A DNA stretch of 7,477 nucleotides, taken from assembly GCA_017631725.1 (NCBI GenBank), contig JAGBSS010000100.1:1-7477 (forward strand), given 5' to 3'. Shown piece after piece: positions 1 to 6,474 of the stretch. Each line of letters begins with the position of its first letter. Within the stretch, counting starts at the first letter, position 1. The DNA comes from Clostridia bacterium (GTDB taxonomy: Bacteria > Bacillota > Clostridia > Christensenellales > Borkfalkiaceae). The position numbers and the translations under genes are program-made. Under the pieces are notes generated by a model. The model did no database searches. It was not told where the DNA came from and worked only from the letters and a program-made list of their open reading frames with translations.

Positions 1-39
1 AGCCTTTTCCATAATGGCGTGCATTATATCGTCCCTTTG
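1..39 (-). pseudogene. In-frame PII coding continuation beyond the TAA stop (runs off the window)
   Basis: Directly after the TAA at 40-42, the same minus-strand frame stays open for 13 codons to the window edge and reads QRDDIMHAIMEKA. This resembles the end of PII-type proteins, where the last strand (EKEMVYIVCKR here) is followed by charged residues and an amphipathic helix of the type DxIMxAIxEKAG. I infer that the ancestral gene continued through position 40 and that one base change made the TAA. The rest of the C-terminus lies outside the window. A chance open stretch of 13 codons is possible, but the fit in frame and composition makes it unlikely. Confidence 0.6.
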
Positions 40-594
40 TTATCTTTTACAAACGATATAAACCATTTCTTTTTCATCTGAAATTACAACGCCGAAAAAC
101 TTAGCAATTTCTGCACCCGTTCCAAAAGCCTTTACAACCGTGCCACCCGTTGCACCTTTTTCCCTTGCGGCATCCATAACCACGTCGGTATTTCCTGCAT
201 CTACTATTGTAATTATAAGCACACAACCTGTATTTTTATCCATTTTAACATTCTCCTTTTTTATTGGCTCTTCTCCAACAAGAGCATTTTTTGCACTTAC
301 ACCACCAATGCCGTCTATCGGAATAAAAAACGCTATTCCGCCACCACTTGTACCAAGTTCGGTTTTTGTAAGCAAAGAATATTTTAAGTCTTTTTCATCT
401 TCATCTCTGACCATACATTTTATAATTGATTTTTCCGATTTTTCCAAACCTAAAAAACTTAAAATGCTGTCCGTTGCCGTTCCTTCACAAAATTGTGATA
501 AAACGTACTTTACACCATATTCTTTTAAAAATTCTATATAAGAAGGCTCTTTTTCTCTTGGCACTATTGCCGTAAAATATTTTAAACCGTCCAT
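40..594 (-). CDS. PII-family (GlnB/GlnK-like) regulatory protein, two-domain, apparently truncated
   Basis: The 184-residue product has a PII-like first half (residues about 4-98, with GTSGGGIAFFIPIDGIGG at its end) and a second PII-like domain from about residue 122. The second domain carries VLIITIVDAGNTDVVMDAAREKGATGGTVV and ends in the strand EKEMVYIVCKR; the GATGGTVV segment is typical of PII proteins. PII proteins sense nucleotides or metabolites and bind transporters or enzymes. The gene follows the DUF1538 membrane-protein gene with 8 bases between them, and its AGGAG site overlaps that gene's TAG stop, so translation is probably coupled. The natural partner is therefore the upstream membrane protein, as in AmtB-GlnK pairs; this is inference. 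The frame continues as PII-like sequence after the stop, so the C-terminus is probably missing. The function of the first domain is not evident. Confidence 0.85.
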   Translation of the reverse strand: MDGLKYFTAIVPREKEPSYIEFLKEYGVKYVLSQFCEGTATDSILSFLGLEKSEKSIIKCMVRDEDEKDLKYSLLTKTELGTSGGGIAFFIPIDGIGGVSAKNALVGEEPIKKENVKMDKNTGCVLIITIVDAGNTDVVMDAAREKGATGGTVVKAFGTGAEIAKFFGVVISDEKEMVYIVCKR

Positions 595-602
595 TCTTTC
601 TC

Positions 603-2138
603 CTATTCGATAATATCTTCTGATTCTTGTTTAGATACTTGCTCTGTCTTGTGCTTTTTAAGTTTAGATTTGTAAACTATCCCTAAAATTTGTATTGCTA
701 TTAAAGGAGTCATTGCAACAAAGGCTACCAAACCAAACCCTTCTGTTGCCAAGTTTCCACCCACCATAGAGCATAGCCCAAGTGCAAACGGAAGTAAAAA
801 ACTTGCCGTCATTGCCCCGGATGCTACCCCACCAGAGTCAAATGCAATTGCCGTAAATAAATCTGGTGTAAAAAACATTAAAATTACGGATATTACATAA
901 GCAGGAACTAAAAAATATAAAATGTTAATATTTAATAAAATTCTAACCATTGCAAGTCCAACGGAAAAGCCAACGCCAACCATAAGGCTTAATTTTAATG
1001 CCTTTTTAGGAATTTTACCACCGGTTAGTTCGTATACTTGTTTATTTAAAACGTAAACTGCAGGTTCTGCCCCTACCACGAAAAATCCTAAAATAAAACC
1101 AATTGGAACTGCTAAAAATTTAAACCATTTACTACCTAAAATACCGCCTATTTCAAAGCCTGCGTTTAAAAATCCACTATTAACGCCAACCATAAAGAAT
1201 ACCAAGCCAACGTAGGTATACAATAATCCAATTAAAATTTTAACAAACCTTTTCTTTCCCACCCTTTGCCCAAAAATCATAGTTAGCAAAAAGAATGCTA
1301 AAATTGGTAATAGTGAAATACCAACTTCTACCAAATATTTTGGGAACGCATTACCTATACACGTTAATAGGTCTTTAGAAGTATTAATATCAGAAACGTT
1401 TGGTGTAGAAACGGCAATACTATCTGGTTTATATATAAGCCCTAAAATTAAAACGGCAACAATTGGCCCTACCGAACAAAGTGCAGTAAAACCAAAGCCA
1501 TCACTTTCTGCATCTCTATCGTTTCGAAGCCCTGCAACACCTGCACCCATTGCCAAAATAAAAGGCACGCTCATAGGACCAGTGGTCACCCCACCAGAGT
1601 CGAAAGATAGTGGAATAAATGTTTCCGGCGATAAAAACGCCATAACGAAAACAGCCGTGTATAGAAACAATAACACGTATTTAAGTTTTATTTTTAAAAT
1701 AGATCTTAAAAGCGCAACAACTAAAAAAGCACCAACGCCTGCGCCTATAGAATAGGTTAAAACCTGCGTGTTAATAGTATCTTTTAATTGTTGTGCAAGA
1801 ACTTGCAAATCTGGCTCTGCAATAGTAATAAAAACACCAATTATGAAAAAAGATGGTATAATTAGCCAAAGTTTTTTTGTTTTTATAATAGAAATACCAA
1901 TATACTCCCCTATAGGTGTCATTGCGGTATCTGCACCTAAAGTGAACAATCCAATACCAACAATAACCAATAAAGCGCCAAATAAAAAGGTGAGAAAAAC
2001 ACCGCTACTAACGGGTGTTAGCGTAAAGCATAACACAAGCACAATTAAAGTAACGGGAGCAACCGAAGTAAAAGCTTCTTTAATTTTAGAAGCGATAATC
2101 GTTTTATCCTTTTGAAAAAACAAGGTTGGCTTTTTCAT
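603..2138 (-). CDS. DUF1538 family membrane protein with internal duplication, putative cation transporter/antiporter
   Basis: The 511-residue, very hydrophobic protein is built from two copies of one unit about 250 residues apart. Paired motifs show this: AEPD at 107-110 and AEPA at 357-360; DSGGVTTGPM at 180-189 and DSGGVASGAM at 434-443; GFGFTALCSVGP at 214-225 and GFGLVAFVAMTP at 467-478. The conserved acidic residues E108/E358 and D180/D434 lie in otherwise apolar stretches, which suits ion-coupled transport (inference). From memory, a DUF1538 pair called UmpAB in a halophilic Halomonas was reported as a Na+/H+ antiporter; here both units are in one chain. The ends are charged (MKKPTLFFQKDK; a lysine- and glutamate-rich tail) and there is no signal peptide. 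The start has AAAGGAG six bases upstream and a consensus promoter before it. A PII-family gene follows directly, which points to regulated transport. Confidence 0.88.
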   Translation of the reverse strand: MKKPTLFFQKDKTIIASKIKEAFTSVAPVTLIVLVLCFTLTPVSSGVFLTFLFGALLVIVGIGLFTLGADTAMTPIGEYIGISIIKTKKLWLIIPSFFIIGVFITIAEPDLQVLAQQLKDTINTQVLTYSIGAGVGAFLVVALLRSILKIKLKYVLLFLYTAVFVMAFLSPETFIPLSFDSGGVTTGPMSVPFILAMGAGVAGLRNDRDAESDGFGFTALCSVGPIVAVLILGLIYKPDSIAVSTPNVSDINTSKDLLTCIGNAFPKYLVEVGISLLPILAFFLLTMIFGQRVGKKRFVKILIGLLYTYVGLVFFMVGVNSGFLNAGFEIGGILGSKWFKFLAVPIGFILGFFVVGAEPAVYVLNKQVYELTGGKIPKKALKLSLMVGVGFSVGLAMVRILLNINILYFLVPAYVISVILMFFTPDLFTAIAFDSGGVASGAMTASFLLPFALGLCSMVGGNLATEGFGLVAFVAMTPLIAIQILGIVYKSKLKKHKTEQVSKQESEDIIE

Positions 2139-2165
2139 TTTTTCTCCTTTTTTATTGTTAAAATA

Positions 2166-2194
2166 ATTATAACAAATGTTTTAATAAGTGTCAA
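2166..2194 (-). promoter_or_regulatory. Sigma-70/A promoter of the DUF1538-PII operon
   Basis: On the minus strand TTGACA (2194-2189) and TATAAT (2171-2166) are separated by exactly 17 bases, a perfect consensus match. Transcription should start near 2159, giving a leader of about 20 bases before the ATG at 2138. No operator or leader structure is visible, so expression is probably strong and largely constitutive. Confidence 0.85.
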
Positions 2195-2225
2195 TTATGG
2201 ATTACGTTTATTTAGCAATTATCAC

Positions 2226-2254
2226 TTGAAAATTACGCATAAAAGTTATATAAT
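2226..2254 (+). promoter_or_regulatory. Sigma-70/A promoter of rsmE
   Basis: TTGAAA (2226-2231) and TATAAT (2249-2254) have a 17-base spacer. The expected start is near 2261, about 22 bases before the ATG at 2283. It is divergent from the DUF1538 promoter; the two -35 boxes are about 31 bases apart and do not overlap. Confidence 0.82.
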
Positions 2255-2282
2255 ATAATAAATAATCAAGAACGGAGTTTTT

Positions 2283-2999
2283 ATGTCTTCACTAAAAAGA
2301 TTTTTTGTAATGTGCGTTACTAATCCATTAGTTATAGAAGGCGATGAGTTTCGCCACGCAGTTAGCGTTTTAAGAATTAAAGAAAAAGAACAAGTTATAA
2401 TTTGCGATAATTCTGGGTATGAATACTTAGCACTTGTAAGAAAAATAGATAAAAAAAGTTTTAGTTGTGAAATTTTAAATAAAACGCTTGCAGAAACAGA
2501 AACAAAAGAAACAGTCACACTTATAGCCGGATATTTAAAGGGTGACAAAACGGAAATTATAGTTCAAAAGGCAGTTGAACTTGGCGTTAAAGAAATTGTT
2601 GTTTTTTCTTCAGATTTTTCTTCTGGATACGTTAACGAAAACAAACTTGCAAGGCTAAACAGGGTTTCAATAGAAGCGGCAAAACAATGTAAACGAACCA
2701 TTGCCCCACCCGTTGTTTATGCCGAAAATTTTGAAAGCGCATTAAACTACGGCAAAGATAAACAAAACAAACTTTTTGCCTGTGAATTTGCCGAAAAAGG
2801 CGACTGCGTTTTAAACCAATTAACGGGTAGCACGGCAATTGTCGTTGGTAGTGAAGGTGGCTTTTCTAATAACGAGTTTGAACTTGCAAAAGAAAAGGGA
2901 TATAAAACCGTTTATTTAGGAAAAAGAATTTTAAGGGCGGAAACTGCTTGCATAGTTTTAACGGGAATTGTAATGAACGCACTTGGCGAATTAAAATAA
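2283..2999 (+). CDS. rsmE: 16S rRNA (uracil(1498)-N3)-methyltransferase RsmE
   Basis: RsmE methylates N3 of U1498 in 16S rRNA, using S-adenosylmethionine, in the assembled 30S subunit. The 238 residues match the family length of about 240. An N-terminal PUA-like part (about 1-70; RFFV at 6-9, HAVSVLR at 25-31) precedes a SPOUT methyltransferase domain. SPOUT landmarks are KGDKTEIIVQKAVELGV (86-102), EAAKQCKR (131-138), VGSEGGFSNNE (188-198) and LGKRILRAETA (212-222), the last two forming the knotted SAM site. The usual GPEGGF is GSEGGF here, a mild change. The start is supported by CGGAG five bases upstream and by the family's RFFV beginning. The gene is monocistronic, between its own promoter and terminator, with neither prmA nor another ribosome-maturation gene next to it. 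Confidence 0.95.
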   Translation: MSSLKRFFVMCVTNPLVIEGDEFRHAVSVLRIKEKEQVIICDNSGYEYLALVRKIDKKSFSCEILNKTLAETETKETVTLIAGYLKGDKTEIIVQKAVELGVKEIVVFSSDFSSGYVNENKLARLNRVSIEAAKQCKRTIAPPVVYAENFESALNYGKDKQNKLFACEFAEKGDCVLNQLTGSTAIVVGSEGGFSNNEFELAKEKGYKTVYLGKRILRAETACIVLTGIVMNALGELK

Positions 3000-3024
3000 A
3001 AAAAGCACCAAAAGGTGCTTTTTT
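3000..3024 (+). terminator. Rho-independent terminator of rsmE
   Basis: The stem AAAAGCACC (3001-3009) pairs with GGTGCTTTT (3014-3022) around an AAAA loop, and the T-run continues to 3024. It begins one base after the rsmE stop codon. The A-rich left arm gives a T-tract on the other strand too. Confidence 0.88.
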
Positions 3025-3080
3025 CTTAGGGATTTTTAGAAATATTAAAAATTTGTAAGAAATTGCACTTTCAAGCGAAG

Positions 3081-3116
3081 AAAAAATCAGATTCCAAATA
3101 GGAGTCTGATTTTTTT
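3081..3116. terminator. Terminator of the hcp operon, probably bidirectional
   Basis: Arms at 3081-3095 and 3101-3115 form a 15-bp stem around the loop AAATA, with a single T/G position that is a wobble pair on the plus-strand RNA and a C/A mismatch on the minus-strand RNA. Both ends are A or T runs, so it can end transcription in either direction. On the minus strand it starts four bases after the hcp stop codon, and on the plus strand it backs up the rsmE terminator between these convergent genes. Confidence 0.85.
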
Positions 3117-3119
3117 GCA

Positions 3120-4721
3120 TTAGCCTAAAATGTTTTTTAAGTCTTCTTCAGGAGTTGTTATAGGTTTGATATTGTAGTTGTCAACAAGATATTTTAATAT
3201 GTTTGGTGAAATAAATGCAGGCAATGACGGTCCGAGAAGGATGTTTTTAATGCCAAGATATAACAACGTCAATAAAATACATACTGCCTTTTGTTCATAC
3301 CAAGATAAAACCATAGACAAAGGCAAATCATTTACTTCACAATCAAAGGCTTGTGCTAAAGTTATTGCAATTTTTATGGCACTGTACGCATCGTTACATT
3401 GACCTATATCCATAATTCGAGGTAAACCACCAATCATCCCAATATTCAAGTCATTAAAACGATATTTACCGCAAGCAAGTGTAAGTATTATACTATCTTT
3501 TGGTGTTTGTTTTACAAATTCGGTATAATAATTTCTGCCTGATTTTGCTCCGTCACAACCGCCAACTAAGAAGAAATGTTTTATATCTCCCGATTTAATA
3601 GCGTTAACTACAGTATCCGCAACTGATAATACCGCATTGTGCCCAAAACCTGTCATAACTGAATTACCATCATTAACACCCTTTAATTCTCTATCTTCTT
3701 TATAGCCACCAAGCTCAAGAGCTTTATTGATTACACTTGAAAAATCTTTATTATCATCTATATGTGTGATTTCGGGATATGATACAACTTCGGTTGTAAA
3801 TACTCGGTCTGAATAACTCGCTTTAGGAGGCATTAAGCAGTTCGTTGTAAAGAGGACGGGAGCAGGAATATCCATAAATTCTTTTTGTTGGTTTTGCCAA
3901 GCTGTTCCAAAATTCCCTTTTAAGTGCTTGTATTTTTTAAGTTCGGGATATGCGTGAGCAGGCAACATTTCTCCGTGAGTATATACATTGATACCTTTCC
4001 CATTGGTTTGCTCCAACAAAAGTTTTAGGTCGTATAAATCGTGTCCTGAAATTACGATAAAAGGACCTTTTTCAATAGTTAGACTTACTTCGGTTGGAAT
4101 AGGATTTCCAAACGTTTCAGTATTGGCTTTATCAAGTAGTTCCATACATTTCAAATTGATTTCACCAACTTGCATAACGATAGGCAATAAATCTTCTATT
4201 GTTAAACTCTCCATTCCAATCGTAAAAAGAGCCTTATGAAGAAATGTATTTATTTGGTTATCTTCATACCCTAAAATAAGTGCGTGATAAGCATAAGCCG
4301 CAACGCCACGAATACCAAACAAAATAAGTGATTTTAAAGAACGTATATCTTCGTCTGCAATCCAAAGATTGTTCATATCATAATCATCGTTTCTACCGCA
4401 AGCCGATGAACAGCAAAAACAAAGTGGTACAAGCCTTTCTTTTTCGAGTTTAATTTTTTCAATAAGATAAGATATTTTATTATTATCGAAATTTACATTA
4501 GTAATTGTTGTAAATAAACTCTCTATTATAAGTTTATTAGTTTCAGGTATTACTAAATCTTCATTTCCTTCGATAGAACGTGCAAGACCTATAAGAGCAC
4601 CTGTTAGTTTATCTTGCAATATTGCCGTATCTGCTTTTTTCCCGCAAGCACCTGCATTTCCCGTACAAGCACGACAGCCTATAGTTTGTTCACATTGAAA
4701 ACAAAACATTTGATTTTCCAT
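3120..4721 (-). CDS. hcp: Hybrid cluster protein (hydroxylamine reductase / NO reductase), Hcp
   Basis: Hcp reduces NO or hydroxylamine at a hybrid Fe-S-O cluster in the cytoplasm and serves in nitrosative stress defence; in enterobacteria it also S-nitrosylates proteins. All eight expected hybrid-cluster ligands are visible in 533 residues: H227 (SGHDL), E251 (HGEM), C295 (TTNCL), C389 (GGCDG, normally the persulfide), C417 (LACGKYR), C442 (GQCND), E476 and K478 (WYEQKA). The N-terminal cluster motif has C7, C10, C16, C19 and C26; the C7-X2-C10-X8-C19-X6-C26 spacing is nearer to the anaerobe-type [4Fe-4S] form than to the CX2CX11CX6C [2Fe-2S] form, and C16 is extra. A second cysteine group, C101, C103, C104 and C108, precedes GRNDDYDM. 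GGAG lies 7 bases before the ATG. It is the last gene of a three-gene operon, 13 bases after the Fe-S protein gene. Confidence 0.95.
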   Translation of the reverse strand: MENQMFCFQCEQTIGCRACTGNAGACGKKADTAILQDKLTGALIGLARSIEGNEDLVIPETNKLIIESLFTTITNVNFDNNKISYLIEKIKLEKERLVPLCFCCSSACGRNDDYDMNNLWIADEDIRSLKSLILFGIRGVAAYAYHALILGYEDNQINTFLHKALFTIGMESLTIEDLLPIVMQVGEINLKCMELLDKANTETFGNPIPTEVSLTIEKGPFIVISGHDLYDLKLLLEQTNGKGINVYTHGEMLPAHAYPELKKYKHLKGNFGTAWQNQQKEFMDIPAPVLFTTNCLMPPKASYSDRVFTTEVVSYPEITHIDDNKDFSSVINKALELGGYKEDRELKGVNDGNSVMTGFGHNAVLSVADTVVNAIKSGDIKHFFLVGGCDGAKSGRNYYTEFVKQTPKDSIILTLACGKYRFNDLNIGMIGGLPRIMDIGQCNDAYSAIKIAITLAQAFDCEVNDLPLSMVLSWYEQKAVCILLTLLYLGIKNILLGPSLPAFISPNILKYLVDNYNIKPITTPEEDLKNILG

Positions 4722-4734
4722 TTTTTATCTCCTT

Positions 4735-5433
4735 TTAATTTAATATTTCTCCTGTAGTTGATATGGTAATTACTTGCCACGGTATAAATTTACCACTATT
4801 TATAAGTGCGTTTTTTACAGCGTATTCTATACCACCGCAACAAGGAACTTCCATACGAACAACTTTAATACTTTTAATATCATTATTACTTAATATCTCC
4901 GTTAATTTTTCCGTATAATCAACGTTATCAAGTTTAGGACAACCTATAAGCGTTATGTGGTTACGAATAAAATCATTGTGGAAGTTCCCGTAAGCAAAAG
5001 CCGAGCAATCCGCAGCAACAAGAAGATTTGCATTATTAAAATACGGTGCATTTATTGGTACAAGCTTAATTTGTACAGGCCATTGTGATAGTTGACTTTC
5101 GTTGGCTGAGCAAGAACAACTTGTATTGAGATTGGATTCTCTGTGTATTGTTTTTGACTGCGTTCCGGGACAACCACAAGGTAAAGTTTTTTCTTTTTTT
5201 ATTTTTGCTTGTAAAACTGCTTGTTCGTCATAGGCAGGGGCTTCTCTTTCTTCAAAGGATATTGCGTTTGTTGGGCAGGCGGGTAAACAATCCCCAAGTC
5301 CGTCACAATAGTTTTCACGAGTTAATTTTGCTTTGCCGTTTATTATTTCTATTGCTCCTTCGTGACAAGCATTTGCACAAGCTCCACATCCATTACATTT
5401 TTCTTCGTCGATTTTAATAATTTTTCTAATCAT
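4735..5433 (-). CDS. Ferredoxin-like 4Fe-4S protein linked to Hcp
   Basis: The 232-residue protein begins with a 2x[4Fe-4S] ferredoxin domain. Site one is complete (C13, C16, C19, C23). Site two has C43, C49 and C53-P54, but the position that should be cysteine 46 is leucine (CDGLGDCLPACP), so it holds three cysteines and may bind a [3Fe-4S] or unusual cluster. A linker follows with two cysteine pairs, PCGCPG (85-90) and SCSCS (105-109). A C-terminal domain (about 115-232) carries C143 (ADCSAFAYGNF), C165 (IGCPKLD) and C198-C199 (VPCCGG), of unassigned function. No transmembrane segment is seen. The likely role is electron transfer to Hcp, since there is no separate hcr-type reductase gene here (inference). 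The GGAG site overlaps the end of the preceding gene, only two bases away, so translation is probably coupled. Confidence 0.85.
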   Translation of the reverse strand: MIRKIIKIDEEKCNGCGACANACHEGAIEIINGKAKLTRENYCDGLGDCLPACPTNAISFEEREAPAYDEQAVLQAKIKKEKTLPCGCPGTQSKTIHRESNLNTSCSCSANESQLSQWPVQIKLVPINAPYFNNANLLVAADCSAFAYGNFHNDFIRNHITLIGCPKLDNVDYTEKLTEILSNNDIKSIKVVRMEVPCCGGIEYAVKNALINSGKFIPWQVITISTTGEILN

Positions 5434-5435
5434 AA

Positions 5436-5690
5436 TTACTCCTTTTCTAACTTAAAAATATTTATTACGTCGGAGTCAGGACAACAAAAACATATTTCAC
5501 CATTTTTAGATTTAGGTATAACACCACCATACCTTAATATATCTATATACGGAAAAGCAACGTGCATTGCCATCGGGCATAAGTTGCCACGTTCCGTATC
5601 GTAATCAAAAGAATCTCCGATTTTGTGATTTCTATGACAATGGCAAGCTCCTTTTTTGTCTATTAAAGTAATTTTAATTTTAGGCTTCAT
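5436..5690 (-). CDS. TIGR04076 family small cysteine-rich protein
   Basis: The product is 84 residues from the start at 5690. It resembles the TIGR04076 family of small proteins without known function: a basic beta-strand start (KIKITLIDKKG), then IGDSFDYD, LCPMAMHVAFPYIDILRYGG, and a final CFCCPDSDVINIFKLEK. Cysteines and histidines cluster at C16, C18, H19, H22, C38, C67, C69 and C70, which could bind metal or an Fe-S cluster (inference). The frame is open further upstream to an ATG at 5747, but 5690 is preferred: GGAG lies 10 bases before it, the family starts with a similar sequence, and the inferred -10 box (5728-5733) would lie inside the longer form. It is the first gene of the hcp operon, and its stop lies two bases before the ferredoxin-like start. 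Family function unknown. Confidence 0.8.
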   Translation of the reverse strand: MKPKIKITLIDKKGACHCHRNHKIGDSFDYDTERGNLCPMAMHVAFPYIDILRYGGVIPKSKNGEICFCCPDSDVINIFKLEKE

Positions 5691-5700
5691 ATAATTTTTG

Positions 5701-5704
5701 CTCC
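5701..5704 (-). promoter_or_regulatory. Ribosome binding site that fixes the TIGR04076 start
   Basis: GGAG on the minus strand lies 10 bases before the ATG at 5690. The spacing is slightly long, but nothing comparable precedes the alternative ATG at 5747. Confidence 0.65.
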
Positions 5705-5711
5705 AAACAAC

Positions 5712-5740
5712 TTGACTTTGTGATTCTATTATAATACAAT
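5712..5740 (+). promoter_or_regulatory. Promoter of the Crp/Fnr-family regulator gene
   Basis: TTGACT (5712-5717) and TACAAT (5735-5740) are 17 bases apart; the start would be near 5747, 36 bases before the ATG. The palindrome at 5756-5769 would occupy about +10 to +23, where a bound regulator should block its own transcription (inference). The promoter overlaps the leader of the divergent operon. Confidence 0.6.
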
Positions 5741-5756
5741 AAAACAAACAAGTCGG
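5728..5756 (-). promoter_or_regulatory. Activator-dependent promoter of the hcp operon
   Basis: A perfect TATAAT lies at 5733-5728 on the minus strand. The -35 position 17 bases upstream (5756-5751) reads CCGACT, a poor match to TTGACA, so the promoter probably needs an activator. The inferred start is near 5721, 31 bases before the ATG at 5690. The palindrome at 5756-5769 is then centred at -41.5, the position of a class II Crp/Fnr activator site. Confidence 0.65.
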
Positions 5757-5769
5757 TTGTTTTTACAAC
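5756..5769. promoter_or_regulatory. Crp/Fnr-type operator palindrome GTTGT-N4-ACAAC
   Basis: This is a perfect inverted repeat with two 5-base arms and four T in the middle, the same 5-4-5 layout as the E. coli FNR box TTGAT-N4-ATCAA. It is the only perfect palindrome of this layout that I saw between the regulator gene and its divergent operon. It overlaps the degenerate -35 of the hcp-operon promoter and lies just after the inferred start of the regulator's transcript. I infer activation one way and autorepression the other. Confidence 0.65.
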
Positions 5770-5782
5770 AAAATGGGGTGTT

Positions 5783-6442
5783 ATGGAAAATTTTATAGAA
5801 ATTTTAAGAAAAACAAAATTATTTTCGGGAGTATCAAAGGAAGAGATTAGGTCAATGCTTAATTGCCTTGATGCTAGACTTTATAATTATAAAAAAGGTG
5901 ATTATGTTTTTCGTCAGGGGGAACACATATCACACATAACAGTCCTTGTTAAAGGAAATTTGCTTATACAAAAAGATGATTATTGGGGTAATCGTGCAAT
6001 AGTAAACAATATAGCCGTTGGAGAAATGTTTGGAGAGGCATATATATCACCCGAAAGTGGTCACTTGCTAAATGATGTTGTAGCAGTTGAAGATAGTTCA
6101 GTAATATTTTTTGACGTCAAAAGAATAATTACCGTTTGTTCTTCTGCTTGCCGTTTTCACTCTATGGTAGTACAAAATTTATTCTTCTCTATTTCTGAAA
6201 AGAATAAAAAACTTGTTCAAAAATTAGGATACATAAGCCAACGTACAACAAGAGAGAAATTAATAGCTTATTTATCAGAAGAATCTAAGAAGCAAAATAG
6301 TTCAAGTTTTATAATACCTTTTAATCGGCAACAACTTGCAGATTTTTTATCAGTAGACAGAAGCGCTATGTCTAATGAACTTTGTAAAATGAGAGAAGAT
6401 GGCTTGTTAATCTTTGAGAAAAATAAGTTTACGTTATTATAA
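5783..6442 (+). CDS. Crp/Fnr family transcriptional regulator, probable regulator of the hcp operon
   Basis: The 219-residue protein has a cyclic-nucleotide-binding-like effector domain (about 15-115; KKGDYVFRQGEHI at 37-49, VGEMFGEAYI at 79-88), a dimerisation helix (about 120-150) and a winged helix-turn-helix C-terminus, with NRQQLADFLSVDRSAMSNEL at 181-200. There is no FNR-like N-terminal cysteine cluster; cysteines lie only at 28, 119, 123 and 201, so it is not a classical oxygen-sensing FNR. The cAMP-contacting signature is also not convincing. Crp/Fnr members next to hcp (HcpR type) respond to NO or nitrite, in some species through heme; this is known of the family and inferred here. 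In the recognition helix the FNR pattern ExxSR is SxxSN. GGGGTG lies two bases before the ATG. It is divergent from the hcp operon. No clear terminator follows. Confidence 0.9.
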   Translation: MENFIEILRKTKLFSGVSKEEIRSMLNCLDARLYNYKKGDYVFRQGEHISHITVLVKGNLLIQKDDYWGNRAIVNNIAVGEMFGEAYISPESGHLLNDVVAVEDSSVIFFDVKRIITVCSSACRFHSMVVQNLFFSISEKNKKLVQKLGYISQRTTREKLIAYLSEESKKQNSSSFIIPFNRQQLADFLSVDRSAMSNELCKMREDGLLIFEKNKFTLL

Positions 6443-6474
6443 AAACCATTTTTAAAAATAACAAGGAAATTTTA

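Noticed and set aside
40..42. Alternative genetic code with TAA read as an amino acid
   Set aside because: The DUF1538 gene ends in TAG, while rsmE, hcp, the ferredoxin-like gene, the TIGR04076 gene and the Crp/Fnr gene all end sensibly in TAA, so TAA works as stop in this genome.
140..541. 133-codon plus-strand ORF
   Set aside because: It lies entirely opposite the PII gene, lacks a ribosome binding site and has no recognisable domain.
1768..2115. 115-codon plus-strand ORF
   Set aside because: Antisense shadow of the DUF1538 gene, whose own motifs and promoter are clear.
2866..3120. Minus-strand ORF over the end of rsmE
   Set aside because: It runs through both terminators and the rsmE SAM-binding motifs; no ribosome binding site.
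5148..5604. Plus-strand ORFs opposite the ferredoxin-like and TIGR04076 genes
   Set aside because: Low-complexity Leu/Arg/Phe/Ser composition from antisense of cysteine- and lysine-rich genes; no start signals.
5691..5747. 19-residue N-terminal extension of the TIGR04076 protein
   Set aside because: The upstream ATG has no ribosome binding site and the extension includes the inferred -10 box; the start at 5690 fits family and GGAG.
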